Assembly (NCBI RefSeq): GCF_900107605.1 | Contig: NZ_FNQJ01000024.1 | Span: forward strand, 1 to 55,578 | Source: Acidovorax soli | GTDB lineage: Bacteria > Pseudomonadota > Gammaproteobacteria > Burkholderiales > Burkholderiaceae_C | Direction: 5' to 3' | Length of the DNA: 55,578 nt | In this document: positions 9,671 through 18,832 of the stretch, piece by piece | Numbering within the stretch: position 1 is the stretch's first letter | Layout of the letters: the number at the start of each line of letters is the position of its first letter | The notes under the pieces: generated by a model | Told to the model about the DNA's origin: nothing | The model's database searches: none | Seen by the model: only the letters and a program-made list of their open reading frames with translations | Program-made: the position numbers and the translations under genes

Positions 9671-11689
9671 TCATTCTTCGGCTTTCCGATAGGACTGCAA
9701 CTCATGGGTTGGCGTACCAGGAAATGCGCGCCGAATGCGATGCTCCCTGACCAATGCGTCCAAATAGCCTTTGCGCAAACCGTCTGGATCCCGGTTTAAA
9801 AGCTCAGCCAATGCACTGAGCCGCACATACCGTCCTTCGCATACCGACAAGATTACCTCCACCATGGCTGGACGCTCCAACCGTGCCTTACCCCGGGGTA
9901 GGGCGGCTCGCCGCAACAGGTCGTCCTTCAATGTATCTGAAAGGGCGCTGAGATCATCCAAGACGGGCGCATCCAGCAAGGGCGACAGTAGACAACCGTG
10001 CTCATCCCTGGTTGCAGTGTGGGTGTTGACGCCCTCCGTAGTGCGAGGCGTGGCCTGCTCCGGCCGCACGGGCTGATCACTACCGGAGGTATCCTCCTTA
10101 GTACCGGAGCTTGCAGTGCTACTACCGGAGCTAGTGCCATTACTACCGAAGCTGAACGCTGCGGGAAATACCTGCTCCGGGGTAACGGGAGCCGCGCCCG
10201 GCAAGTAATAAACCTTGCCACGAGACTGGCCTTGGGAGAGCAACATCCCATCACGCTCCAACCGTGCCAGCGCCAAGCTGATGTCATGAGGATGCTGGGG
10301 GGAAATCTCGGTCATGCGCGCATGGTTGACCACACCTTCGATCACGGCCGTGGACAGAATCATTCTGTCGAGCGCCCCCACCTGATCGAACGATGCACCA
10401 AACCGCGCCCGCAGTGCGTCCAGCACCGCAGGTGGCAGCAAATCCAGCATGTGCAATTCCAGCAAGGTTTGCTCTGGCATGTCCTTTTCCCTCAGCAGCG
10501 GCTGACGCCAGTGGCAGCTTTGCCAGCCGCTGTAAATTTTGGGCATGCCCGAGCCCCCACGTTCACCCAGGCCAATGAGCAAGAACATTTGATGCAGGAT
10601 GCGATTGCGGCAATCGCTCTCGCCACCCCGAATCACCTGCTCCACAGGCAGCCGAAGCAAACCAGGGTTGCGAAAGCCGAACATGTCTGGCCGCTTGACC
10701 ACCAACACCGACACCCGGCCCGTGTAGTCCGCATGCACCAGGGTGTTGACCAACGCTTCACGCAAGGCGACGTGTACCGGCGTGTCGTCTTGCCTTTGGC
10801 CGTCTTTGAGCGAAAACGGAACTTTCAGGTCGGCCACCAGCTTTCGGTACACCCGGCGGTAAAACTCGAAAAGATTGCCCGTCCAGGTACCATCAGGTAC
10901 CAATCGGTCAACCCAACGCAATTCGGTTTTGGCCTCTGGACGCTCTTGATAGTCCAGAAAATAGTGCGGCGCGGCCTCCTGGATGGCCGCCCAGGTGCCA
11001 AACATCAGTAGGCCCGCCAGCGTCATTCCCTCCTGGCCTGTCTGGCGGTCACGCCGCCAGCCGCGCAGGCTGGTCAAAAAGGTAAAGTCGTCTTGCTCCA
11101 GATAAGGGTGACCTGGCTTTTCGTCTTTGAGCATCTGGCGGTAGATGCGCAAGCTCTCGCCATCAATGTCCCCCATACCAAAGCCCGGCAGAATTCGGGC
11201 ATCGCGCTCATCCTCCACCTGCTCGGCCAGCATGCGCTTGACCGTCTCTTCATCACACGGCCGGTCTCCGTCGTTGAGCCGCTTGTACGTATGGCCGAAC
11301 GGCTGGCCGTTGAGGAACACCGGCCTTTGCTTGCGCATGGCCTGCGGAATGCGCACCACCAAAATGCTCTTGTCCCCCAGCACCAACTCCTGCACATCGG
11401 CGTCGGTCAACAGGTTGGCGCTCACCTTGCCCAGGTTGTTCAGGTTGTTGAACAGGTCTGCCCGCACCTTCGCCGGGTTGGCAATGCCTGCAATGGAGAA
11501 CGCCCCATCCTTCTCGCGCACCCCCAGCAGCACCACGCCCCCGTGGGCATTGGCCATGGCCGAGTAGGTGGGCCAGAAATCCTTGGGCACCTCGCCCTGG
11601 CCGTTCTGGCCCTGGGCCAGCTTGCATTCCAGCTCTACCGTTTCGCGCAGCAGGGCCAGGTCTTCAAGGGAGGTGGGTGAAAACATCAC
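9671..11689 (-). CDS. AlbA_2 (Schlafen-like) DNA-binding / HATPase_c_4 protein inside the hsd operon
   Basis: A 672-residue protein. Residues about 15-135 form an AlbA_2/Schlafen-type domain (VELECKLAQG, …AMANAHGGVVLLGVREKDG). Residues about 285-400 resemble the HATPase_c_4 region of predicted ATP-dependent regulators (REALVNTLVHADY, FRNPGLLRLP, GERGGSGMP). A winged-helix stretch follows (450-500), then a Thr/Ser-rich linker (525-560) and a C-terminal helical domain. Such proteins are common passengers of type I systems between hsdS and hsdR. Their role is unsettled: a regulator or an extra defence effector are both possible. It is transcribed with the hsd genes. Confidence 0.88.
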   Translation of the reverse strand: MMFSPTSLEDLALLRETVELECKLAQGQNGQGEVPKDFWPTYSAMANAHGGVVLLGVREKDGAFSIAGIANPAKVRADLFNNLNNLGKVSANLLTDADVQELVLGDKSILVVRIPQAMRKQRPVFLNGQPFGHTYKRLNDGDRPCDEETVKRMLAEQVEDERDARILPGFGMGDIDGESLRIYRQMLKDEKPGHPYLEQDDFTFLTSLRGWRRDRQTGQEGMTLAGLLMFGTWAAIQEAAPHYFLDYQERPEAKTELRWVDRLVPDGTWTGNLFEFYRRVYRKLVADLKVPFSLKDGQRQDDTPVHVALREALVNTLVHADYTGRVSVLVVKRPDMFGFRNPGLLRLPVEQVIRGGESDCRNRILHQMFLLIGLGERGGSGMPKIYSGWQSCHWRQPLLREKDMPEQTLLELHMLDLLPPAVLDALRARFGASFDQVGALDRMILSTAVIEGVVNHARMTEISPQHPHDISLALARLERDGMLLSQGQSRGKVYYLPGAAPVTPEQVFPAAFSFGSNGTSSGSSTASSGTKEDTSGSDQPVRPEQATPRTTEGVNTHTATRDEHGCLLSPLLDAPVLDDLSALSDTLKDDLLRRAALPRGKARLERPAMVEVILSVCEGRYVRLSALAELLNRDPDGLRKGYLDALVREHRIRRAFPGTPTHELQSYRKAEE

Positions 11690-11772
11690 ACGGGTCCTGG
11701 AGCAGATTTTTAAGCCAAATTGGACGCTAGCGCTTTATGGATAAGCGCTAGCAGCTATCAAAAACAAAGCAT

Positions 11773-13023
11773 TCATACTGACAGCGTACCGCCCAGGGCG
11801 GCCTCGGAGGCGGCCTGGGCTTCGGGCAGGCGCAGCTGGCCGGAGATCAGGCGGGGGAGCAGGGTGTCACGGAGGGTGGAGAGGGTTTGGGCTTGCTCTC
11901 TGTTTGCGAACACCTTTTGGAAAATAGGCTTCACCACGGCTTCGAACGCTCGGGCTACATCTGCGGTGGGCACGACAGAGGACATAAGTGCCACCTGATC
12001 GGGTTTGATTCGCTGGTGACTGTTAGATGTTCCAGTCACAAGCTGCTGCAATCTAGCGATGAAGTCTGGGGAGCTAAAAGCACAGTAAATGAGCTCCCGC
12101 GAGCCAGCTCCTGTGGGCACGAAAACCAGAAATTCCGTTGAGCACACGGCGTTCGATCCGCACTCAACCGGCAGCCAGATACGCGGAATGTGTGGATTTA
12201 GCTTTGACAGCAGAACCGCATCTTGGGTGACGGGCGTCTTGTTGCTCTTGATGGATTCACCAAGTTCAAAAATTGGCCTTTGCCCTGCATCAAACGAGGG
12301 CAGACTGAAGTGTTCGAAAGTCACTTCTGGTTGGCTACCTGGGTTAACGGAGCCTTTCTTGAGTTGCGCAAAATCGCAGATCATGCCAACCCGCCACCCC
12401 CTCGGCACCTCCCCCAACTCCGACGTTTCAAACCCATCGGGAAACAGCGCTGCGGTGGCCTCGTCCATGCCTTCGGGCGTGCGGCCTTCCATCTTGGCAC
12501 GCACGGGGTCGAAATCGACGAACCAGGACTTGAACAGGGTCTGAGCGATGGCTTCGAGGGTGGCGTTGGTTTCGCGGAGGAGGGTGATGCGGTCGTCGAG
12601 GGCCTTAAGCACCTCCACGATGCCATCCTGCTCCACTGGCCGTGGAATTTTTAGCGGGATGGAATAGAGGAAGTTGCGATTCAAGGATGGCTGCGCGCTC
12701 CCAGAATTAAAAGCAGCCAAATCTAGCGTTTGCAATAGGTAATAGGCGAATCTCGGGTTGTTGCCCAAAAAATCCGTCACATACAAGCAGGTGTTGTGCG
12801 GCCAATAGTCCACCTCACTGAAATGAACCCGTCCCGCCGATGCGCCACTTCTGCCAATCACAAGCCCGGGGCCTTTGGCCAGTGCCTTGTTGTGTGTTCC
12901 GTTTGGCCCCGCAGAGCCCATGATCGGTACAGTGCCAGGCTGCTGCTCCGAAGCTGTGAGGTCGTGTCCTCTTTGCAAGCGGACAAACTCGCCGAGGGTG
13001 GAATCAATCCACTCAGAACTCAT
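11773..13023 (-). CDS. hsdS: Type I restriction-modification specificity subunit
   Basis: A 416-residue HsdS with two target-recognition domains (about 1-130 and 205-350). Each is followed by a coiled-coil spacer: [23 protein letters not shown] with [12 protein letters not shown] after the first, and the region around [22 protein letters not shown] after the second. The two domains read the two halves of a bipartite target. Its ATG lies inside the last codons of hsdM (11-base overlap), so the two are translationally coupled. Confidence 0.95.
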   Translation of the reverse strand: MSSEWIDSTLGEFVRLQRGHDLTASEQQPGTVPIMGSAGPNGTHNKALAKGPGLVIGRSGASAGRVHFSEVDYWPHNTCLYVTDFLGNNPRFAYYLLQTLDLAAFNSGSAQPSLNRNFLYSIPLKIPRPVEQDGIVEVLKALDDRITLLRETNATLEAIAQTLFKSWFVDFDPVRAKMEGRTPEGMDEATAALFPDGFETSELGEVPRGWRVGMICDFAQLKKGSVNPGSQPEVTFEHFSLPSFDAGQRPIFELGESIKSNKTPVTQDAVLLSKLNPHIPRIWLPVECGSNAVCSTEFLVFVPTGAGSRELIYCAFSSPDFIARLQQLVTGTSNSHQRIKPDQVALMSSVVPTADVARAFEAVVKPIFQKVFANREQAQTLSTLRDTLLPRLISGQLRLPEAQAASEAALGGTLSV

Positions 13024-14563
13024 ACCCCAGCCCCCCCAGCTTCGCCCGAATCACCGCGTCCAGCTCCGCGCCCTTGGCCATCTGCTCGCCCAGCTTCTCG
13101 GTGAGCTTCTGCATCTTGTCGGCAAAGGCTTCGTCGTCGTCTTCAACGTCTTCTGCGCCCACATAGCGGCCAGGGGTGAGCACATGGCCGTGCTGGGCGA
13201 TTTCGGCCAGGGGCACGCTGCGGCAAAAGCCTTTCACGTCTTCATAGCTGCCTGCGCCCGGCTCGCCGCGCCAGGCGGCCACCACGGCTTCGATGCGGGC
13301 GATGGTGTCGTCGGTCAGCTCGGCCTGCACGCGGCTGATCATGCGGCCCTGTTTGCGGGCGTCGATGAATAGCACTTCACCCTTGCGCGTTTTCTGCTTG
13401 GCCAAAAACCACAGGCAGGCGGGGATTTGGGTGTTGAAGAACAACTGGCCGGGCAGGGCCACCATGACTTCGACCACATCGGCATCGACCATGGCGGCGC
13501 GGATCACGCCCTCGTTGTTTTGGCTGCTGCTCATGCTGCCGTTGGCCAGCACGATGCCTGCGCGGCCCGTGGGCTTCAAGTGGTGCAGCATGTGCTGCAA
13601 CCAGGCGTAGTTGGCGTTGCCGTGGGGTGGGTCGCCATACTCCCAGCGCGGGTCGCCTTCCAGGCTGCCGTGCCACCAGTCAGAGATGTTGAAGGGCGGG
13701 TTGGCCAGAATGTAGTCGGCCCGCAGGTCGGGGTGCTGGTTGCGGGTGAAGGTGTCGGCAGGCTCGCGGCCCAGGTTGTAGTCAATGCCGCGAATGGCCA
13801 GGTTCATGGCGGCCAGACGCCAGGTGGTGGGGTTGGCCTCTTGGCCGTAGATGCTCACATCACCCAGCTTGCCGCCGTGGGCTTCAATGAATTTCTCTGA
13901 CTGCACAAACATACCGCCCGAGCCGCAGCACGGGTCGTACACCTTGCCTTCGTGCGGGCTGAGGATGGCGACCAGGGTTTTGACGATGCTGGCGGGCGTG
14001 TAGAACTGTCCGCCCCGCTTGCCCTCGGCACTGGCGAACATGCCCAGAAAGTATTCGTACACCTGGCCCAGCACGTCGCGGGCAATGGCAGCGTCTTCAC
14101 CAAAGCCGATGGTGGACACCAAGTCCACCAGCTCGCCCAGCTTGCCGTCGGGCAGCTGCGCGCGGGCATAGCGTTTGTCGAGGATGCCTTTGAGCTTGGG
14201 GTTCTCGGCCTCGATCAGTGTGAGGGCGTCGTCAATGCGCTTGCCAATGTCGGGCTGCTTGGCGGCATTGCGCAGCGCTTCCCACCGCGCACCTTCGGGC
14301 ACCCAGAAGACGTTGACCTCCTTGTAGTAGTCGCGGTCTTCCAGCTCGGCTTCAATGTCAGCGGGGTCGGCGTCGCCGTAGAAGTATTCGTCGTCGGGGT
14401 TGGTCAGGCGGGCCGTCAGCTCGGCACGGCGGGCGGCAAAGGTGTCAGAGATGTATTTGACGAAGATGAGGCCGAGCACCAGATGCTTGTATTCGGCGGC
14501 GTCCATGTTGGCGCGCAACTTGTCGGCGGTGGCCCAGAGGGTTTTTTTGATGTCGTCGAGCAT
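13013..14563 (-). CDS. hsdM: Type I restriction-modification N6-adenine methyltransferase
   Basis: A 516-residue HsdM counted from the ATG at 14563, which gives the family start [18 protein letters not shown] longer frame begins at TTG 14590 and adds nine unlikely residues. The N-terminal HsdM_N helical domain is about 5-140. SAM-binding motif I is DPCCGSGG (210-217) and catalytic NPPF is 288-291. It methylates adenine within the HsdS-selected site and protects the host. First gene of the operon; the 170 bases up to the island gene at 14734 must hold its promoter. Confidence 0.96.
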   Translation of the reverse strand: MLDDIKKTLWATADKLRANMDAAEYKHLVLGLIFVKYISDTFAARRAELTARLTNPDDEYFYGDADPADIEAELEDRDYYKEVNVFWVPEGARWEALRNAAKQPDIGKRIDDALTLIEAENPKLKGILDKRYARAQLPDGKLGELVDLVSTIGFGEDAAIARDVLGQVYEYFLGMFASAEGKRGGQFYTPASIVKTLVAILSPHEGKVYDPCCGSGGMFVQSEKFIEAHGGKLGDVSIYGQEANPTTWRLAAMNLAIRGIDYNLGREPADTFTRNQHPDLRADYILANPPFNISDWWHGSLEGDPRWEYGDPPHGNANYAWLQHMLHHLKPTGRAGIVLANGSMSSSQNNEGVIRAAMVDADVVEVMVALPGQLFFNTQIPACLWFLAKQKTRKGEVLFIDARKQGRMISRVQAELTDDTIARIEAVVAAWRGEPGAGSYEDVKGFCRSVPLAEIAQHGHVLTPGRYVGAEDVEDDDEAFADKMQKLTEKLGEQMAKGAELDAVIRAKLGGLGYEF

Positions 14564-14733
14564 GGAGACTGAGAGAGTTTGGCAGCTCAATCCGGCTCGA
14601 AAGAGTGGATTGAATACATAGAAATCACTCGTCCCATCTTACCGTCACGATCACAGATGGATACAGGTCCCTGCGCTCGGTCAACTGTCTTGAGGGCGCA
14701 GTGCTTCAAATTGGATGAATCGCCCCGGATTCC

Positions 14734-16689
14734 CTAGACACTCGTGAGCCGTTGGGAATGGCGTCGTTCGAACTCTCTCAACTTTGCATCAAATGGCTCC
14801 AGCGCATCCTTGGGCACCTTCGACTCCGACAGGCCCAGCCAATCCCGGATCTGCTGCGGCTCCAGCTGACCCTTGTTGATGAGCTCGTTGACCATCCGAA
14901 GATAGATGGCTCGGTTTTCAGCGAGCAATCCCTGCGCACGCTTGTACTGCTTCTGCAGCCCTGCTTCAATCTCCGCATTGTTACTGGCCACATCCGTGTT
15001 GATGTTCTCCCCGGCCTCGGTGCTGACATCCACATGGCTGATGCGCTCGCCAAACGTAGCGTGTCGAATGAAGGCTGCCATTTGATTCGTCGCCAACTTG
15101 AGATCGCTCTCACTGCCCGAGCTCAGCGACTCCATGCCATACACCATCTCTTCGGCAGCGCGACCTGAGAGCGCAACACACACCGCGTCGAGCAGATTGC
15201 CGCGGGTTTTTACTTTGAGCTCTTTGAAGCTGTTGTAGCCGCCGGAGAAAGTCGCCATGTTGATGCGGATCTCCAGCGGTGGCTGCTTGAACAGCAACGC
15301 GTAGATCAGTCCATGCCCCGCTTCGTGCACAGCCAAAACCGCACGCATATCTGGATCGGGTCGCTGACGAAGCCTGCTGATCTCAAAAGTTACAGGTACG
15401 GTATGAATCCGGTGGCCCCATCGCGAGATCAGTAGCCCGGCATCTGGGTCAACATCGATGGTCAGCTCCTCACCTGGCCCGGCGCCCTGCTCCAGCGCCC
15501 AGAGCGTGAAGTTCACCAAAGGTGCACTCATCAGACTGTGCACGGAAGAAAACACCGGACGGGTGCCCTGGGTGGGAAACACCGAATTGGCGTAGATCTG
15601 CTCCCTGACCGCATCGGTCACTTCAAAGCGCAGTCCACTGGATGCCTCGATTTCCTGCAAGTACCCGTGCACCGCCACCGCGATGAGCTTTTGGTAGGTC
15701 GAGCGGTTCAGACTGGGATAGACGACGTGGTTGTTGCCAAGCCGGGCAATTTGCTCGGGCTTGAAGCGCTCACTCAACGCCCGCTTCACATCAATGAGCG
15801 AAAGCTTGCGGGTCATGGCATGGAACACATCAGCATCTGTGTCGCAGTCTTCCACACGACTTGCTGCGTCTGCATACATCTCATCGAGATTGCCACAGAC
15901 AAATATCAGCAGTTTCGAGTAATCCGTCTCCCACGCATGGGGGTCCTGCATGAAGTCAACCAAGCGACTGTGGAGATCCTGCGGAGACCAGGTCATGATC
16001 TCCATGATGGACTCCTTGAGCTTCAACGTCGCTTTAAACTCCTGGGCCTGATACGGCGGCAGGGCGAACTTCGAATGATGATTGCGGGGCGTTCGCGCGA
16101 ACAGCCCAACGACCACATCCTCCTCGTCAGCATCCGACGTCATGCCAACCCGCTTGTGTTCGTCACGATATGCAGCCTCGGCCAACCTGCGCTCCATATC
16201 CCCAAGGAAGCTGATGTTGGGAGGCAATTTCCCGTCGGAAAGCAAGCCCCACACATCCATGTAGTGCTCGACCTTGCGCTCGCGCCCATCGCGGTCAATG
16301 GTCCTGTACCGCTGGAACTCATCGAGAACGAGAATTCCAGGAGTGCCCTCGGCGATCGCGGAGTCTGACAACATCGAACCGATCGACGTTCCCCCACCGT
16401 TGGAATAGCCGTCCATCTGAACTTCGATCAGACGGTCATAGAACCCAAGCTTCTTGGACAGGCTGCGAATGAGTTGGGTCTTGCCCGTACCGGTGAGCCC
16501 CCATAGGTTCACGATGACTGGCCGGTTGATGATGTCGGGCAGGACGTACCACGCCCGTATTGTGTCGATCACGCGATCGATGATGCCATCAATCCCAAAG
16601 AGCTCGGTCTTGAGTTCTGCGGCGACGTGTCGTAGCTGAGCGCTGCGTTCACTGATGTGCGCGCGCAATTGAATATTCGTTGTTCTCAT
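14734..16689 (-). CDS. Clp-type AAA+ ATPase fused to an M41 (FtsH-type) zinc protease domain
   Basis: A 651-residue predicted soluble ATP-dependent protease. The AAA+ part (about 20-400) has Walker A GLTGTGKT (64-71), Walker B ILVLDE (119-124), a sensor-1 region FVCGN (263-267) and a Clp D2-like small domain, with FKPEQIARL near 309-317 and sensor-2 GTRPV (375-379). The C-terminal part (about 445-600) carries the M41 zinc site HEAGH (455-459) and the third-ligand Asp529 in GSESDLKLAT. FtsH itself joins M41 to a classical AAA module and has two N-terminal membrane helices; this protein has a Clp/HSP100-like module and none. The 84-residue membrane protein upstream could be its anchor. Role unknown: proteolysis of a regulator or phage protein is conceivable. 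Confidence 0.85.
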   Translation of the reverse strand: MRTTNIQLRAHISERSAQLRHVAAELKTELFGIDGIIDRVIDTIRAWYVLPDIINRPVIVNLWGLTGTGKTQLIRSLSKKLGFYDRLIEVQMDGYSNGGGTSIGSMLSDSAIAEGTPGILVLDEFQRYRTIDRDGRERKVEHYMDVWGLLSDGKLPPNISFLGDMERRLAEAAYRDEHKRVGMTSDADEEDVVVGLFARTPRNHHSKFALPPYQAQEFKATLKLKESIMEIMTWSPQDLHSRLVDFMQDPHAWETDYSKLLIFVCGNLDEMYADAASRVEDCDTDADVFHAMTRKLSLIDVKRALSERFKPEQIARLGNNHVVYPSLNRSTYQKLIAVAVHGYLQEIEASSGLRFEVTDAVREQIYANSVFPTQGTRPVFSSVHSLMSAPLVNFTLWALEQGAGPGEELTIDVDPDAGLLISRWGHRIHTVPVTFEISRLRQRPDPDMRAVLAVHEAGHGLIYALLFKQPPLEIRINMATFSGGYNSFKELKVKTRGNLLDAVCVALSGRAAEEMVYGMESLSSGSESDLKLATNQMAAFIRHATFGERISHVDVSTEAGENINTDVASNNAEIEAGLQKQYKRAQGLLAENRAIYLRMVNELINKGQLEPQQIRDWLGLSESKVPKDALEPFDAKLREFERRHSQRLTSV

Positions 16690-16761
16690 GGTGGTAGAAA
16701 TTTCTGCTTGGGTTCTGCAGCGGTCACATCTCGCGCGACCGCCATGGAATGGAGATCGCTA

Positions 16762-17016
16762 TCAACGCCAGAAGCGAAGCAGTTTCAGGAAGGCGACCAG
16801 ATCGGCTTTAGCCGTCTTGGCCACTTCGCGCAGGAACGCGATGCGCTCCTCGGGCCTGACCTGAAAGAGCAGCTGCAGTAGTAACGCGAGGAGTAGCGCC
16901 ATCGCTGCACCCGCCACAAAGAGCCAGGCGTCCATGGGATCCCAATCCCTGCGGAAGATGAGATACGCGTTGATGGCGCTCAACGCCAGGAGCGTCAGGT
17001 GAATGATCCAGTGCAT
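16762..17016 (-). CDS. Small membrane protein with two helices
   Basis: An 84-residue protein with two hydrophobic helices (about 3-20 and 29-50, AWLFVAGAAMALLLALLLQ) and a basic amphipathic tail (…RPEERIAFLREVAKTAKADL). An AAGGA ribosome-binding site precedes the ATG. It lies 72 bases before the AAA+/M41 gene on the same strand and may act with it, as the membrane part that FtsH carries in cis. No family recognised. Confidence 0.65.
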   Translation of the reverse strand: MHWIIHLTLLALSAINAYLIFRRDWDPMDAWLFVAGAAMALLLALLLQLLFQVRPEERIAFLREVAKTAKADLVAFLKLLRFWR

Positions 17017-17047
17017 CGTTGATTCCTTTCGTGGTCATGGCGATGAC

Positions 17048-17644
17048 TCAGCTCATCCATAGCGTCTCGCGATACACCGCCCTCTGCATGTCGACCGCCC
17101 GCCGGACATCCAGCCCCTTGTAGGAACCAAACCCCAAGATCCAGGCGAGATAACGTCCGACCTGGGGGTCGGCTTCACACAGTGCCTGCAGGGGCTTGCT
17201 CAGCACCTCTGCTCTGACATGGCTGATCCGCTGGTACATGTCAGGCGTCGATACGTAGTGACGTCCAAACATGAGTTCGCGCAAGCAGAGGTAGTAGCCA
17301 CAGGGGTTGACCAACAGCGCCACGGCAACGGGCTCCCAGCTGGATTTGAGGACCAAGGTTCTGCAACGGCGGGCACGCCCCATGGCAGCTAAACACTGCG
17401 ACAGTGCAGTCGGATCTCCTTCATCCAGTTCTCGGGGCGCAGAACGCAAAGGCAGGAGATATGCGGCGACCAGTTCATCCAATGCAAAAACCGTTGTGAC
17501 GAATGGCACCAGCGCCTGGTTAGAAAGCAGCGGTAGTTGCCCAAGCAACCGGGCACGCTGCTCAGCCTGGACCTGCACAGCACGCTGACTCTGGGGGGCT
17601 CCGAACATGTCCTGAGTTCCTTGTCGGGCTCGGTGATTACGCAC
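17048..17644 (-). CDS. Hypothetical island protein
   Basis: About 198 residues, starting at GTG 17644. That start has an AAAGGAG site six bases upstream and overlaps the stop of the preceding gene. An ATG at 17608 is an alternative. The protein is mostly helical with Arg-rich segments. Its middle (SWEPVAVALLVNPCGYYLCL) resembles the middle of the 209-residue protein two genes upstream (AWERDVAAAAALVAPCGLAG), suggesting distant paralogues. I recognise no family. Confidence 0.6.
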   Translation of the reverse strand: MRNHRARQGTQDMFGAPQSQRAVQVQAEQRARLLGQLPLLSNQALVPFVTTVFALDELVAAYLLPLRSAPRELDEGDPTALSQCLAAMGRARRCRTLVLKSSWEPVAVALLVNPCGYYLCLRELMFGRHYVSTPDMYQRISHVRAEVLSKPLQALCEADPQVGRYLAWILGFGSYKGLDVRRAVDMQRAVYRETLWMS

Positions 17645-18023
17645 GGGAGGCTCCTTTCTTGGAGGCTGGCCTGCGGGTGGTCGCACGGCTGCTGGTTTCT
17701 CCCGTCCGCCCGCTGGGCTCGAGGATGAAGTCCTCTTGAGTCAACCGATGACCGATCTCTGCCGGGTCTATGTCGCCGGTGATCTGGGCTACGCACAGGG
17801 GCATCGCGACGAAGTGAACCGCTCCGGGCAGTCGCTCAATGAGTTCCAGCACTTGGGCATGCAGTTCACGGTGGATCTCCCCCCAGCGCGCTGCGGGGAC
17901 CGCTTTGCGAAAGCTTGCTGGTAACGCCAAGATGCACAGGCCCTTGTGCTCCTGCACGAAGTGGGTTGGGGTTGAGCCAGCGGAAGAGGCGTTCCTGGAT
18001 ATTGGATTGGATGTGAGTTTCAT
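17637..18023 (-). CDS. Hypothetical island protein
   Basis: A 128-residue protein with a low-complexity N-terminus, a central alpha/beta stretch (about 28-95, including GLCILALPASFRKAVP and AVHFVAMPLCVAQ), and a basic tail rich in Arg, Thr and Lys. Its stop overlaps the GTG of the next gene by eight bases, so the two are coupled. No family recognised and no strong ribosome-binding site seen; the start is uncertain. Confidence 0.5.
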   Translation of the reverse strand: MKLTSNPISRNASSAGSTPTHFVQEHKGLCILALPASFRKAVPAARWGEIHRELHAQVLELIERLPGAVHFVAMPLCVAQITGDIDPAEIGHRLTQEDFILEPSGRTGETSSRATTRRPASKKGASRA

Positions 18024-18063
18024 GGATGTTGGGGTCTAGTTGTTCAGCGTGTGGGGCGCATAG

Positions 18064-18693
18064 TCAGAGGATTGCCATGAAGCCGATGGCGGCGGTGATG
18101 CGAGCGACTTGCTGGCGGTCGAGCTCTTCGTCTCCACTGACGTCGAGCACTGCGCCCAACGTGCTGCCGCATTCGGCATCACGTGATCGCAAGCGGCGCA
18201 AGGGGGCGTCGAGGATCACAAGGCGCCGCGCGACAATTTCTTCGCATTCCTCGCTGTTCAGGCTTAGCGCAGGGTCTCGGTCGGGATGGTCATGCAGGTA
18301 GCCTGCCAGTCCACAAGGGGCGACCAAAGCGGCTGCGGCAGCCACATCCCGCTCCCATGCGTGCAGGGCCGGATACCGTCGGGCGCGTTTGGACATCTGA
18401 AGGCTCCAGTCGAGCAGGGAATGTTCTGCGGATTGGCAACACTCGGGCGCCCAGGCGACCCTCGCCGGTATGGAGTACGCCGCAAGAAGTGCCTTGTCGA
18501 ACACATCGGCGATAAAGCGGCGCAGACTCTTGTTGGCGCAGGCTGGCAGGTGATCGAGCAGGTTTACGACTCCATGAATTTGCTCAACTCTGGAGGTCAA
18601 CGACCTATTCTGTGGAGCCGCTGGTGCCGGTGGCACGTAACAGCTCTCGGAATATGGGGCTCGGGGATATCGGCGCACAGTGATGGGATTCAT
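18064..18693 (-). CDS. Hypothetical island protein, possibly a degenerate HD-like domain
   Basis: About 209 residues from the ATG at 18693 (AGGAAA upstream; a longer frame from 18765 adds a poor leader). It is helical. The segment AWERDVAAAAALVAPCGLAG followed by YLHDHPD recalls the helix plus HD pair of TraI_2/MobH-type domains, but the other metal ligands are not evident, so I do not assign one. It resembles the protein at 17048-17644 in length, position of the W…PCG block and helical content. First gene of the cargo operon after the integrase. Confidence 0.55.
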   Translation of the reverse strand: MNPITVRRYPRAPYSESCYVPPAPAAPQNRSLTSRVEQIHGVVNLLDHLPACANKSLRRFIADVFDKALLAAYSIPARVAWAPECCQSAEHSLLDWSLQMSKRARRYPALHAWERDVAAAAALVAPCGLAGYLHDHPDRDPALSLNSEECEEIVARRLVILDAPLRRLRSRDAECGSTLGAVLDVSGDEELDRQQVARITAAIGFMAIL

Positions 18694-18832
18694 GGTTTCC
18701 TGGCGATGAAAGACTGAAGGTGAATGAGGTGGGCGATGACACAGCGAGGGGCCTGCGTCGGACAAAGCTCCGCCCAGACCGCTGCTTGGTGCCAGCGGGG
18801 TTCGGAGGTGTCGACGGTGGCTTAGTGCGGCC

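Noticed and set aside
8546..9799. A 417-codon plus-strand open frame
   Set aside because: Antisense to hsdR and its nuclease motifs; no sensible product.
14734..16689. Calling the protease FtsH
   Set aside because: It has the M41 zinc motif, but no N-terminal membrane helices, and the ATPase looks Clp-type rather than FtsH-type.
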